NCBI GenBank assembly: GCA_964477035.1
Contig: CAYZCW010000002.1
Span: 310,001-374,000, forward strand
Direction of reading: 5' to 3'
DNA length: 64,000 bases
Source of the DNA: SLSG01 sp964477035
GTDB taxonomy: Bacteria > Bacteroidota > Bacteroidia > Bacteroidales > UBA7960
In this document: in pieces, positions 1-8,594 of the stretch
Layout: every line of letters begins with the position of its first letter
Position numbering within the stretch: the stretch's first letter is position 1
The notes under the pieces: generated by a model
Databases searched by the model: none
Told to the model about the DNA's origin: nothing
The model's input: only the letters and a program-made list of their open reading frames with translations
Position numbers and translations under genes: made by a program

Positions 1-253
1 ACAGGCTGTCCACCACATGGGTCTCCCCGATCCTGGAGGTATGGTTCCCGGCAAAGGCGATGCGCCGGCCGCGCAGCAGGGGGAAATACATCCCGGTTCG
101 TTCCGCCCCGGTTCGCAGCGCGGATGCCTCCGGGTCCCCGCCCTGCCGCCCCTCCTCCGCCCGGCTGGGGAAAACGGCAAAAAGCAGCACCACCGCCAGA
201 AGGACCGTAAAAGGGTATTGGGCGAAGATTCGTTTCGACTGCCTGGTTTTCAT
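1..253 (-). CDS. NamZ-like exo-muramidase (DUF1343), N-terminal part
   Basis: Only the first 84 codons are in the window; the gene runs off the left edge. The start has a signal peptide (basic MKTRQSKR, then a hydrophobic stretch ending FAVFPSRA). The mature part contains LRGRRIAFAGNHTS and GETHVVDSL, which match the start of the DUF1343/NamZ family (typically G-K-R-V-G-L-V-T-N-H-T-S followed by T-x-x-V-D-x-L). Characterised members are exo-beta-N-acetylmuramidases that trim peptidoglycan fragments outside the cytoplasm. The ATG overlaps the TGA of lipA as ATGA, so the two are very likely translationally coupled. The family call rests on the N-terminal motif alone. Confidence 0.75.
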   Translation of the reverse strand, partial: MKTRQSKRIFAQYPFTVLLAVVLLFAVFPSRAEEGRQGGDPEASALRTGAERTGMYFPLLRGRRIAFAGNHTSRIGETHVVDSL

Positions 254-1116
254 GATCCCACATGTTTTTCGGCATGGTAGGAGGAGCGCACCAAAGGGGC
301 ACTTTCCACGAACCGGAACCCCTTTTGCAGGGCCCATTCTCCGTACCGCTTAAAATCATCGGGATGGACGTACCGCTCCACGGGAAGGTGGCGCCGGCTT
401 GGCTGCAGGTACTGCCCGATGGTAAGCACCTGGCAGCCCGCCTCCAGCAAGTCGTCCATGGCCTCCAGCAATTCATCCTCCCGCTCCCCCAGCCCGAGCA
501 TCAGTCCCGACTTGGTGCGTGCAGCGGAGTGTTCCGTGAGGAAGCGGATCACCCCCAGGCTCCGGTCATAGTCCGCCCCGGAACGGACTCCGGGCGTCAG
601 CCGCCGGACCGTTTCCAGGTTGTGGCTGATGACTTCCGGCCCGGCCTGGATCAGGAGCATGAGGGACTCCTCATGGCCGCCAAAGTCAGGGATCAGGGCC
701 TCCAGGGTGGTTTCCGGCGCAGCCCTTTTGACGGCCCGCACAGTCTGCGCCCAGTGCGCTGCCCCCCCGTCCGGCAGGTCATCGCGGTCCACACTGGTCA
801 GCACGCAATGCGTCACCCCCAGGGAAGCCACCGCTTCAGCCACCCTTTCCGGCTCCTGCGGATCCGGGGGAAACGGCTTGCCCGTCCTGACATTGCAGAA
901 CCTGCAGTTGCGGGTGCAGGTATCGCCCAGGATCATGAAGGTGGCCGTGCCGGCGGCCCAGCACTCCCCCTTATTGGGGCAGGACCCGCTTTCGCAGATG
1001 GTATGCAGGCTGCCCACACCGAGCACATCCCTCACGTGGCGGAGGTCCTGTGCCCGCGTCAGGCGGCTGCGCAGCCATTCGGGCTTTCGAAGGTATTTGC
1101 CATTTTGCCGGTTCAA
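250..1116 (-). CDS. lipA: lipoyl synthase
   Basis: This radical-SAM enzyme inserts two sulfurs into octanoyl groups on lipoyl domains, making the cofactor used by 2-oxoacid dehydrogenases and the glycine cleavage system. Both LipA cluster motifs are present: CESGSCPNKGEC (C41, C46, C52) for the auxiliary 4Fe-4S cluster and CTRNCRFC (C67, C71, C74) for the radical-SAM cluster. The C-terminal RSSYH motif supplies the conserved serine. At 288 residues it has normal length. It lies 12 bases after a small lipoprotein gene and overlaps the next gene by ATGA. Lipoate-dependent partners in the window are the fused E1 (23021-25147) and gcvT (10076-11173), though neither is adjacent. Confidence 0.97.
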   Translation of the reverse strand: MNRQNGKYLRKPEWLRSRLTRAQDLRHVRDVLGVGSLHTICESGSCPNKGECWAAGTATFMILGDTCTRNCRFCNVRTGKPFPPDPQEPERVAEAVASLGVTHCVLTSVDRDDLPDGGAAHWAQTVRAVKRAAPETTLEALIPDFGGHEESLMLLIQAGPEVISHNLETVRRLTPGVRSGADYDRSLGVIRFLTEHSAARTKSGLMLGLGEREDELLEAMDDLLEAGCQVLTIGQYLQPSRRHLPVERYVHPDDFKRYGEWALQKGFRFVESAPLVRSSYHAEKHVGS

Positions 1117-1128
1117 GGATTGGTCCGG

Positions 1129-1263
1129 TCAGACGTGGGGAACAGCCTGTGTTTCCACTACCGGCCCGGCATTGGTGTAAGCCGGACAGAGTTCCCGGTT
1201 GCGGCAGGAGGTAAAGGCCAGCACGGCCACAAAAACAACGACCAGGGCGATTCGCTTTCTCAT
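1129..1263 (-). CDS. small lipoprotein (44 residues)
   Basis: A 44-codon gene with a clear lipoprotein signal: basic MRKR, a hydrophobic core, then the lipobox-like FTSC with Cys at residue 20. The mature peptide is only about 25 residues and carries a second Cys in CPAYTN. Small lipoproteins with a Cys-Pro-Ala-Tyr motif are common, unnamed genes in Bacteroidota. It ends 12 bases before lipA, so it is probably co-transcribed. I chose the ATG at 1263 because it begins directly with the signal peptide; a longer reading frame upstream shares no such logic. Function unknown. Confidence 0.65.
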   Translation of the reverse strand: MRKRIALVVVFVAVLAFTSCRNRELCPAYTNAGPVVETQAVPHV

Positions 1264-1322
1264 GGGATTGAAAGATTGGTGCTTTTTCGCAAAAATAGGT
1301 GTTTTTTCCGGATGCGCTTCAT

Positions 1323-1511
1323 TCAGTTTCCGATCAGGAAAAGGCATTCCCCGTCTCGTTTCCGAAGCACCTGCAACGACCGTGCATAGTTCAGGATGTT
1401 GTGGATGACCTCTTTGCCGGGCAGTTGGCTGCGGCCGGGCTGCCCTTCGGATCCAGGGCCTGTTCTTGCGGGCATGTGAAATTCGTTCTCCAGTGTATTG
1501 AATTGTTTCAT
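1323..1511 (-). CDS. small conserved-type protein (62 residues), function unknown
   Basis: A 62-codon frame starting MKQFNTLENEF and ending in a hydrophobic CLFLIGN. The middle, EVIHNILNYARSLQVL, is a likely amphipathic helix, and the overall pattern (acidic start, helix, beta-like end) resembles short unnamed proteins I associate with Bacteroidota genomes. It lies upstream of the small lipoprotein, lipA and the NamZ-like gene on the same strand, so it may lead that operon. No domain is recognised. It could be spurious, but its composition is more protein-like than the overlapping frames. Confidence 0.5.
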   Translation of the reverse strand: MKQFNTLENEFHMPARTGPGSEGQPGRSQLPGKEVIHNILNYARSLQVLRKRDGECLFLIGN

Positions 1512-1597
1512 AGGCTGTATTTAATGGATAATCACTGCGGTTGCTTAGGTAGAACGGCACCGGTCGTCAAATTATTTTCAGGGGGAAATAAATTTTG

Positions 1598-1605
1598 TAT
1601 TTTTG
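1598..1605 (+). promoter_or_regulatory. putative Bacteroidota -7 element for sucC
   Basis: TATTTTTG fits TAnnTTTG, the -7 element of the Bacteroidota housekeeping sigma factor. It is 88 bases before the sucC ATG. No good TTTG -33 element is seen at the expected spacing. Confidence 0.4.
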
Positions 1606-1692
1606 GATCGGATTGGCGTTCCACACACCCGTCAAACGGTGTCAGTTCCCCGGATACAGGGAAAAAACGCAACGCTTCAAAAAAACCAGCCT

Positions 1693-2883
1693 ATGAACCT
1701 GCATGAGTACCAGGGAAAATCATTGTTAAGGAAATATGGCGTGCCCGTGGCCGAAAGCATTCTGGTGGAGAACCCGGAGGATGCGGTGGCGGCCGCGCAG
1801 GAGGTCGAAAAGCGGACCGGCATCGGTATCTGGGCGGTGAAGGCCCAGATCCACGCCGGAGGAAGGGGCAAGGGCGGAGGCGTCAGGATCGCCAAAAGCC
1901 TGGACGAGGTGGCACGATTCGCCGGAGAGATCATCGGCATGCAGCTCATCACACCCCAGACCGGTCCACAGGGCAAGAAGGTCCGCAAAGTGCTCGTCGA
2001 ACAGGGCATTTACTACCCGGGCGATTCCGAACCGGCGGAGTTCTACCTGGGCATGCTCATGAACCGCCAGACCTCCCGCAACATGATCATGTACTCCCCC
2101 CGCGGGGGCATGAACATCGAAGAGGTGGCGGCAGAGACCCCCGACCAGATATTCACCGAGGAGATTGATCCCCGGGTCGGACTGCAGGCCTTTCAATGCC
2201 GGCGCGTGGCCTTCAACCTGGGCCTGCGGGGCGAAGCCTTCAAGAACCTGGTGAAGCTCCTCCCCTCCCTCTACCAGGCCTATGTCGGCTGCGATGCCAC
2301 CATGATCGAGATCAACCCGCTGTTCAAGACCTCCGACAACCGTATCCTCGTGGTCGACACCAAGATGACCATCGATGACAACGCCCTTTTCCGGCATCCC
2401 GACATCGCCGCCATGCGCGACATCCTGGAGGAAGACCCGATGGACGTGGAAGCCGGGCGGCACGGCCTCAATTTCGTCAAGCTGGATGGCAACGTCGGAT
2501 GCATGGTCAACGGGGCCGGCCTGGCCATGGCCACCATGGACATCATCAAGCTGAGCGGGGGGGAGCCTGCCAACTTCCTGGATGTAGGCGGATCGGCCAA
2601 CGCCAAACGGGTGGAGGAGGCTTTCCGGATCATCCTCAGGGACCCGAACGTCCGGGCCATCCTGGTAAACATCTTCGGCGGCATCGTACGCTGCGACCGG
2701 GTGGCCAACGGCATCGTGGACGCCTACCGCAACATCGGGCAGATCGACATACCCATCATCGTGCGCCTGCAGGGCACCAATGCAGAGGAAGCCAAGGAGA
2801 TCATCGACCACAGCGGACTCAAGGTGCAATCGGCCATCCTGCTTAAGGACGCCGCCGAGCTGGTGACCCGGGCCATTTCCTGA
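1693..2883 (+). CDS. sucC: succinyl-CoA synthetase beta subunit (ADP/GDP-forming)
   Basis: The beta subunit of the enzyme interconverting succinyl-CoA and succinate with nucleotide phosphorylation. The N-terminus ([19 protein letters not shown]) is the classic ATP-grasp start of SucC. A glycine-rich nucleotide loop ([11 protein letters not shown], about residues 52-62) follows, and the C-terminal CoA-ligase domain has [10 protein letters not shown] and [10 protein letters not shown]. At 396 residues it is full length. I start at 1693 because the family begins at MNLHEYQ; the frame stays open upstream but that part is not protein-like. The alpha subunit gene sucD is not next to it, so it must lie elsewhere. 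Confidence 0.95.
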   Translation: MNLHEYQGKSLLRKYGVPVAESILVENPEDAVAAAQEVEKRTGIGIWAVKAQIHAGGRGKGGGVRIAKSLDEVARFAGEIIGMQLITPQTGPQGKKVRKVLVEQGIYYPGDSEPAEFYLGMLMNRQTSRNMIMYSPRGGMNIEEVAAETPDQIFTEEIDPRVGLQAFQCRRVAFNLGLRGEAFKNLVKLLPSLYQAYVGCDATMIEINPLFKTSDNRILVVDTKMTIDDNALFRHPDIAAMRDILEEDPMDVEAGRHGLNFVKLDGNVGCMVNGAGLAMATMDIIKLSGGEPANFLDVGGSANAKRVEEAFRIILRDPNVRAILVNIFGGIVRCDRVANGIVDAYRNIGQIDIPIIVRLQGTNAEEAKEIIDHSGLKVQSAILLKDAAELVTRAIS

Positions 2884-3045
2884 GGCTGCCGGAAACACCA
2901 GGACCGGTACCCCGGCCACAAAGGCCCGGTTCAAGCCGTTTTCCAGAGATCCGGTCCGGACCCCGGCCGCATTCTGTCAACACCACCTGTTGATAAATTC
3001 TTTTGCCTCCCTGACCGATTTTCCCTATTTTAGCCTCCTTATTGC

Positions 3046-3077
3046 TTTGCTGCGGCAACTTCATTAGGATATAATAT
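3046..3077 (+). promoter_or_regulatory. putative promoter of the surface operon
   Basis: TTTG (3046-3049) is followed after 20 bases by TATAATAT (3070-3077), matching the spacing of Bacteroidota promoters although the -7 box only half fits TAnnTTTG. It lies 25 bases before the first ATG of the operon at 3102. Confidence 0.35.
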
Positions 3078-3101
3078 TCCCAAACCCAAAAACCTGATAG
3101 T

Positions 3102-5945
3102 ATGAAAAGACCTTTACTCCACACGATTGCCCTGTTCACGATCCTGTTGGGCTTTCTCCCCTTTGGTATGCTTGCCTCATCAGCCACCGCCAACGAAGTG
3201 GTGGAAATTGGGAGCGTCCAGGAGCTGAGAGCCATGGATGCAGACAACAGCACCATTTACCGCCTCACGGGGGAGGTCATCCTGACCCTGCAGCAGGATT
3301 ACCGCAACCAGAAATGGGTGCAGGACGAGACCGCCGGGGTGCTGATCGACGACAATGACGGCATCATTGAAACGATCTATCAATTGCATGACGGCATCAC
3401 CGGCCTTACAGGCAAACTGAACACCTACCGCAACAACTACCAGTTCATCCCCACGGAAGATCCGGGTGCCGCCAGTTCTTCGGGCAACACCCCCACGGCC
3501 GTGGAGCGGACCCTGGCCGGGATCACCCCGGACGACCAGGGTCGTTTGGTGCAGATTACCGACCTGGCATTCGATGAAAAACACTTCGAAACCAATTTCC
3601 AGGGCGGAAAAAATTATGATGTGTCCGACGCCTCGGGCCCGGGTGTATTCCGCACGGAATACCGCGAAGCCGACTTCATCGGATCCCCCGTGCCGGAGAC
3701 CCCGCGGACCATCCTGGCCATCGTCCACATGTACTTTGAGACCATTCAGATTGTTGGCCGGTCCGCTTCAGACCTTCAGCTTACGGAGCTCGCCAGTATC
3801 CGCGCCCTGAGGAACCAGGAGCCCGGCACCGACACCGAGTTCACCCTGGTCAACGAGGTCGTCCTGACCTTCCAGCAGGCATACCGCAACCAGAAGTGGG
3901 TCCAGGATGAGACCGCCGGCATCCTGATCGATGACCAGAGCGGGGTCCTCACCACCGACTATGCCATAAACGACGGCATCACCGGCTTGAAATTCAAGCT
4001 GGGCATTTATCGTGACAACCTGCAGATACTGCCTCTGGAAGACCCGGGCGCACCCACCTCCTCAGACAATGAGCCGGTCGTGGTGGAACGGACCCTGGAG
4101 GAAATCACCCCGGACGACCAGGGCCGCCTCGTGCTGATCAAGGATTTGTCGTTCGACGAGAGCCTCTACGGGCAGAATTTTGCCACGGGAAAAAGCTATG
4201 ACGTGTCCGATGATACGGGCGCCCTGGTGTTCCGCACCGAATTTTACAATGCAGACTACATCGGGACCCCCATCCCGGTTGTGCCCCAGAACCTGACCGC
4301 CATCGTCCACCTGTATTTCGAAACCATCCAGGTGGTGGCCCGCAGCCTGGACGATTTCGAGCCGGCCGGGGAGGTCCCCTCCTACACTGTCACCTTCACC
4401 ATCACCGATGAAGGGGGAGATCCCCTGGAGGGCGCACAGATTACGCTCGGGGAGGAAGCCTATGAGGCAGGGCAGTACGTGCTGGAAGGGTTGCTGCCCG
4501 GCACCTACACCTACAACGTCAGCCTGGAAGGCTACCACGATGCCACCGGGCAGGTGGTGCTGGTGTCCGAGGACCTGGAGGTGGAGGTGATGCTGATCGC
4601 CGTGGATCCCGACATGGTGACCGAATTTCCGTGGAACGAAGGCTTTGAGGGAGACTTCCCGCCCGCAGGATGGAAGCTGTATTCGGCCTCCAACGACGAG
4701 GATGCGGGACAGTGGACTACCCACGCCACCGCCCACAGCGGCAGCGCAGCGGCCCACCATACCTTCAGCATGGGAGCGTCCAACAGCTGGCTGGTCAGTC
4801 CCCAGGTCCAGCTGCCGGAGGACGAGGTCATGCTGCTGAGTTTCTTCGAACGCAACGCCCTGATGGGGGATTACGGCTACAGCGGGGTCTGGATCTCCGC
4901 GGGCAGCGGCAACCCCTTCAACGAAGACTTCGTGGAGCTCAGGGAATCCCCGGCCGCCGCGGGAAGCTATACCCAGCGGTTTATTAACCTGACCGACTAC
5001 AAGGGCAAGGTGGTGTATTTTGCCTTCGTCTACCAGGGCGAAGACGCCCACCAGTGGTGGGTGGACGACGTGGCAGTCGAACAGGCACCCGATGTCTTTG
5101 ACATGCCAGACATCGCCACCCTGGTGGCGGAAGGGCTGACCGACGGCACGGTATACCGCATCACAGGGGAGGTGATCATCACCCACCTGCAGCAGGCCTA
5201 CCGAGGACAGTTATACCTGCAGGACGAAAGCGCCGCCATCCTGGTGGACGACTCCCAGGGCGTGATCGAGACCGCTTACGAGGTGTATGACGGGATCACC
5301 GGCTTCACGGCCACCCTGACCATGTTCCAGGACATGTACCAGCTGGTTCCCGAAGAAGATCCGGGTGCGCCCAGCTCCTCCGGCAACACCGTGGAGCCCC
5401 TGGAAGTCACCCTGAGCCAGCTTACACCGGAGATCCAGGGCATGCTGGTGATCGTGCGGGATGTCACCTTCAAGGAGGGCAGTCCGGCTACTTTCACCCA
5501 CAACCAGTCCTATTATATCCTGGATCCGACTGGAGAAGGCGAGATCCGCACCCCCAACTCGGCCGGGCTGCTGGACTATTTCGGCACCGATGTGCCGGAC
5601 GAACCAAAAGACATCATCGGGGTGCTTCACCAGCGCTATGAGGTTCTGCGCCTGCAGCCCCGGTCACTGGCCGATTTCCTCACCCCGACAACTTCCGTTC
5701 CGGAGGTGGAGATGGCCGCGGTGCGGCTGTTCCCCAACCCGGCCAGCGACCGGGTCACCCTGCAAAGTGACCGCCGCATGGACCATGTCAGGGTGTTCGA
5801 CCTGAGCGGCAGGCTGCGCCACAGCCAGCGGGTGGACGATACCGAGGTCATTCTGGACACGGGAGGCCTGACCACCGGACTCTACCTGATCCAGGTCGTC
5901 GCCGGAGGACAGCTGAGCACGCACCGTCTGCAAATCAACAGGTAA
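3102..5945 (+). CDS. T9SS-exported modular protein with three DUF5689-like domains
   Basis: A 947-residue secreted protein. Order seen: signal peptide (1-30); DUF5689-like module 1 (about 33-228) and module 2 (229-424), which share YRNQKWVQDETAG, DPGA and ITPDDQGRLV; a carboxypeptidase-regulatory/PEGA-like beta domain (426-507); a cleaved-adhesin/choice-of-anchor-J type domain (509-666, with NEGFEGDFPPAGW and SNSWLVSPQVQL); module 3 (667-866, with LQDESAAILVDD); and a type A T9SS sorting domain (873-947, with LFPNPASDRVTL and GLYLIQVVAGG). It should cross the outer membrane by type IX secretion and be cell-attached or released. DUF5689 modules resemble OB-fold domains. The ligand is unknown. 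It leads a three-gene operon with a TonB receptor. Confidence 0.85.
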   Translation: MKRPLLHTIALFTILLGFLPFGMLASSATANEVVEIGSVQELRAMDADNSTIYRLTGEVILTLQQDYRNQKWVQDETAGVLIDDNDGIIETIYQLHDGITGLTGKLNTYRNNYQFIPTEDPGAASSSGNTPTAVERTLAGITPDDQGRLVQITDLAFDEKHFETNFQGGKNYDVSDASGPGVFRTEYREADFIGSPVPETPRTILAIVHMYFETIQIVGRSASDLQLTELASIRALRNQEPGTDTEFTLVNEVVLTFQQAYRNQKWVQDETAGILIDDQSGVLTTDYAINDGITGLKFKLGIYRDNLQILPLEDPGAPTSSDNEPVVVERTLEEITPDDQGRLVLIKDLSFDESLYGQNFATGKSYDVSDDTGALVFRTEFYNADYIGTPIPVVPQNLTAIVHLYFETIQVVARSLDDFEPAGEVPSYTVTFTITDEGGDPLEGAQITLGEEAYEAGQYVLEGLLPGTYTYNVSLEGYHDATGQVVLVSEDLEVEVMLIAVDPDMVTEFPWNEGFEGDFPPAGWKLYSASNDEDAGQWTTHATAHSGSAAAHHTFSMGASNSWLVSPQVQLPEDEVMLLSFFERNALMGDYGYSGVWISAGSGNPFNEDFVELRESPAAAGSYTQRFINLTDYKGKVVYFAFVYQGEDAHQWWVDDVAVEQAPDVFDMPDIATLVAEGLTDGTVYRITGEVIITHLQQAYRGQLYLQDESAAILVDDSQGVIETAYEVYDGITGFTATLTMFQDMYQLVPEEDPGAPSSSGNTVEPLEVTLSQLTPEIQGMLVIVRDVTFKEGSPATFTHNQSYYILDPTGEGEIRTPNSAGLLDYFGTDVPDEPKDIIGVLHQRYEVLRLQPRSLADFLTPTTSVPEVEMAAVRLFPNPASDRVTLQSDRRMDHVRVFDLSGRLRHSQRVDDTEVILDTGGLTTGLYLIQVVAGGQLSTHRLQINR

Positions 5946-5963
5946 CACGAAAACAAGCACGGA

Positions 5964-8573
5964 ATGAACATGCAAAGGATTATGCGACAGGTGTTTTTCG
6001 CCGGATTGTTTCTATTGGCCGCAGCGCAGGTTGTGGCCGCACCCGTCAGGGGCAGGGTCACGGACACGGGAGGGGAAACCCTCCCGGCCGCCCTGGTCCA
6101 GGCCGTGCATGAACAAACCGGACGATCCACCGGCACCACCACCGCCCTGAACGGCACTTTCAGCCTGGAACTGGATCCCGGAACCTACGAACTCACCGTT
6201 TCCTACCTGGGTTTCGTGGACAAAACCATCCTCATCCAGGTGCCGCGCGACCAGGACCTGGGCACCATCGAACTCGCCAGCGAGACCATCGGCCTGGAGG
6301 AGGTCATGGTGGTGTCCTCCTATGCCAGGGACCGCCAGACCCCGGTGGCGGTGTCGAATATTTCGGCCGAGATCATCACCGAGAAGCTGGGCACCCAGGA
6401 GTTCCCGGAGATCCTGAAACTGACCCCCAGTGTGTATGCCACCAAGGACGGGGGCGGCTACGGCGACTCCCGCATCAACCTGCGGGGTTTCGACTCCAAC
6501 AACATCGGGGTGCTGATCAACGGGGTGCCGGTCAACGACATGGAAAACGGCAGGGTCTACTGGTCCAACTGGGCCGGACTGTCCGACGTAACCAGCACCA
6601 TGCAGGTCCAGCGGGGCCTGGGGGCCTCCCGCCTGGCCATCAGCTCGGTCGGGGGCACGATCAACATCATCACCCGCTCCACCGACGCCCAGAGACGCGG
6701 CATGGTGTCCACGGCCCTCGGCAGCGACGGCTACAGCAAGCAGCATATGACGCTGTCGACCGGCCTGATGGACAACGGCTGGGCGGCCACCTTCTCCGGG
6801 GGACGCGAGACCGGAACCCGTTATGTTAATGGGCTGGATTACGAAGGATGGTCTTATTTTCTGAACATCTCCAAACAGGTGTCCAGTGACCATACCCTTT
6901 CCCTGACCGCCTTCGGGGCCCCCCAGCAGCACAACCAGCGCTTTCCCCGCCAGCTGATCCAGACCTACCGAGACCACCCGGACGGCCGGCGGTTCAATCC
7001 GGCCATGGGCTACAAGCACGGGCAGCTCTATACGGCCTCATTCAACTACTACCACAAGCCGCAGATATCCCTGAACCACTACTGGTCGATCGATCCCCGG
7101 ACCACCCTGTCCACCTCGGCTTATGTGTCCAAATCCTCCGGGGGCGGACGGCGCATCTTCGGGGATGAGTCCAACTGGCTCCGGTTCAATTCCACGACGG
7201 GACTGCCGTTCGAGAACACCAAACTGACCCCGGACGGTTTCCTGGACTTCGATGCGGTGATTGCCGAGAACGGACGCTCCGAAACAGGGGCCAAAGCCAT
7301 CATCGCCAATGCCGTGAACCAGCACGACTGGTACGGGATGCTCTCGACCATGACGCGGGACCTCGACAACCTGGAGATCACGGGCGGCATCGACTTGCGC
7401 TACTACAAGGGCTACCACTACCAGGAAGTCGAGGACCTGCTGGGCGGGGAGTATTTTCTGGACGTCACCGCCAGCGGTGTTTCGAGGAATACCAACCGAA
7501 GGCCCAACACCTTGCTGTACAAGGGGGACAAGATCAACTACCACGACCTCGGAGAGGTCCGCTGGGGCGGCATGTTTGCCCAGGCCGAATACGTGACCGG
7601 GGATTATTCCGCTTTCCTTTCGGCCACCTTGTCCCATACGGGATACAGACGCACCGACTATTTCATTTACCGCACCAATGAGGCGCTTTACAACCAGGAC
7701 CAGCTGCAGGACCGCCGCAGCGACTGGATTGGTTTCACGGCATACAGCCTCAAGGGCGGGGCCAATTACAACATCAGCGACCGGCACCACGTGTTCGCCA
7801 ATGGCGGCTACTTCACCCGGGCCCCCTTCTTCCGCTATGCCTTCATCGGTTTCACCAACGAAGTGAACATGGGCGTGAAGCACGAAAGGGTCCTGTCTGC
7901 CGAGCTGGGTTACGGCTACCGCAGCCGCTTCCTGTCCGGGAATTTGACCCTCTACCGCACCAATTGGCTGGACAAGGCGCTCACCCGCAGCATCGGGCCC
8001 GTGATGGCCAACCTGACCGGTTTGAATGCCCTCCACCAGGGGGTGGAGATCGACTTCATTGCCAACCCCTGGCCGCGCATGACCCTCAGGGGCATGTTCT
8101 CCATCGGGGACTGGCAATGGACCGATGACGTGATCGCAGACATCTATGACGAGGAACAGCAGTATCTGGGTACCTACGAAGTGTACGCGGGCAGTCTGAT
8201 GGTGGGCAACTCCGCCCAGACCACCGCCGGCTTCAGCCTGGACTACGAGGTCTTTCCCCGGGTCACCCTGGGAATGGATTTCACCCATTTCGACAGGCTC
8301 TTTGCCGACTTCAACGTGGAGAACCGCACCGTGCCGGAGGAAAAGGGCCTGCAGGCCTGGCAGATGCCCTCCTACCAGGTGGTGGACGTGAACGCCCGGT
8401 ACAACTTCCGCATCGGGGACCTGAACGCCTCCCTTTTCGCCAATGTCAACAACCTGCTCGACACGGAATACATTGCGGACGCCACCGACGGGGCCTCCTT
8501 CAATTACGATACGGCCACGGTGTATTACGGGTTCGGCAGGACCTGGAGCCTCAGTTTTCGCCTGCGCTTTTAA
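5964..8573 (+). CDS. TonB-dependent receptor with carboxypeptidase-regulatory-like N-domain
   Basis: An 869-residue outer-membrane transporter. After a signal peptide (1-28) comes a CarboxypepD_reg-like domain (about 29-115, VRGRVTDTGGETLP). The plug domain follows (about 125-240, with INLRGFDSNNIGVLINGVPVN and GGTINIITR), then a long beta barrel ending in the terminal Phe typical of outer-membrane proteins (LSFRLRF). It starts 18 bases after the T9SS protein and ends 21 bases before a lipoprotein, so the three are one transcript. The substrate cannot be read from sequence. The partner lipoprotein is not SusD-like, so this is not a standard glycan Sus pair. Confidence 0.93.
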   Translation: MNMQRIMRQVFFAGLFLLAAAQVVAAPVRGRVTDTGGETLPAALVQAVHEQTGRSTGTTTALNGTFSLELDPGTYELTVSYLGFVDKTILIQVPRDQDLGTIELASETIGLEEVMVVSSYARDRQTPVAVSNISAEIITEKLGTQEFPEILKLTPSVYATKDGGGYGDSRINLRGFDSNNIGVLINGVPVNDMENGRVYWSNWAGLSDVTSTMQVQRGLGASRLAISSVGGTINIITRSTDAQRRGMVSTALGSDGYSKQHMTLSTGLMDNGWAATFSGGRETGTRYVNGLDYEGWSYFLNISKQVSSDHTLSLTAFGAPQQHNQRFPRQLIQTYRDHPDGRRFNPAMGYKHGQLYTASFNYYHKPQISLNHYWSIDPRTTLSTSAYVSKSSGGGRRIFGDESNWLRFNSTTGLPFENTKLTPDGFLDFDAVIAENGRSETGAKAIIANAVNQHDWYGMLSTMTRDLDNLEITGGIDLRYYKGYHYQEVEDLLGGEYFLDVTASGVSRNTNRRPNTLLYKGDKINYHDLGEVRWGGMFAQAEYVTGDYSAFLSATLSHTGYRRTDYFIYRTNEALYNQDQLQDRRSDWIGFTAYSLKGGANYNISDRHHVFANGGYFTRAPFFRYAFIGFTNEVNMGVKHERVLSAELGYGYRSRFLSGNLTLYRTNWLDKALTRSIGPVMANLTGLNALHQGVEIDFIANPWPRMTLRGMFSIGDWQWTDDVIADIYDEEQQYLGTYEVYAGSLMVGNSAQTTAGFSLDYEVFPRVTLGMDFTHFDRLFADFNVENRTVPEEKGLQAWQMPSYQVVDVNARYNFRIGDLNASLFANVNNLLDTEYIADATDGASFNYDTATVYYGFGRTWSLSFRLRF

Positions 8574-8594
8574 TGACGAAAAAACAGCAAGATC

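Noticed and set aside
262..1389. Long plus-strand frame opposite lipA (375 codons)
   Set aside because: It lies antisense to lipA, whose cysteine motifs are complete, and its translation is rich in Gly, Pro, Arg and His without domains, as expected for a GC-rich shadow.
1129..1560. 143-codon minus frame as one longer gene
   Set aside because: Only its last 44 codons look like a protein (signal peptide and lipobox). The earlier part overlaps the 62-residue gene in another frame and has no coding character.
1726..2934. 402-codon minus-strand frame opposite sucC
   Set aside because: Shadow of sucC with His/Gly/Val-rich composition and no motif.
2884..3101. A terminator after sucC
   Set aside because: The best hairpin (2912-2929) has a bulge and a short stem, with no close T tract, so I do not call it.
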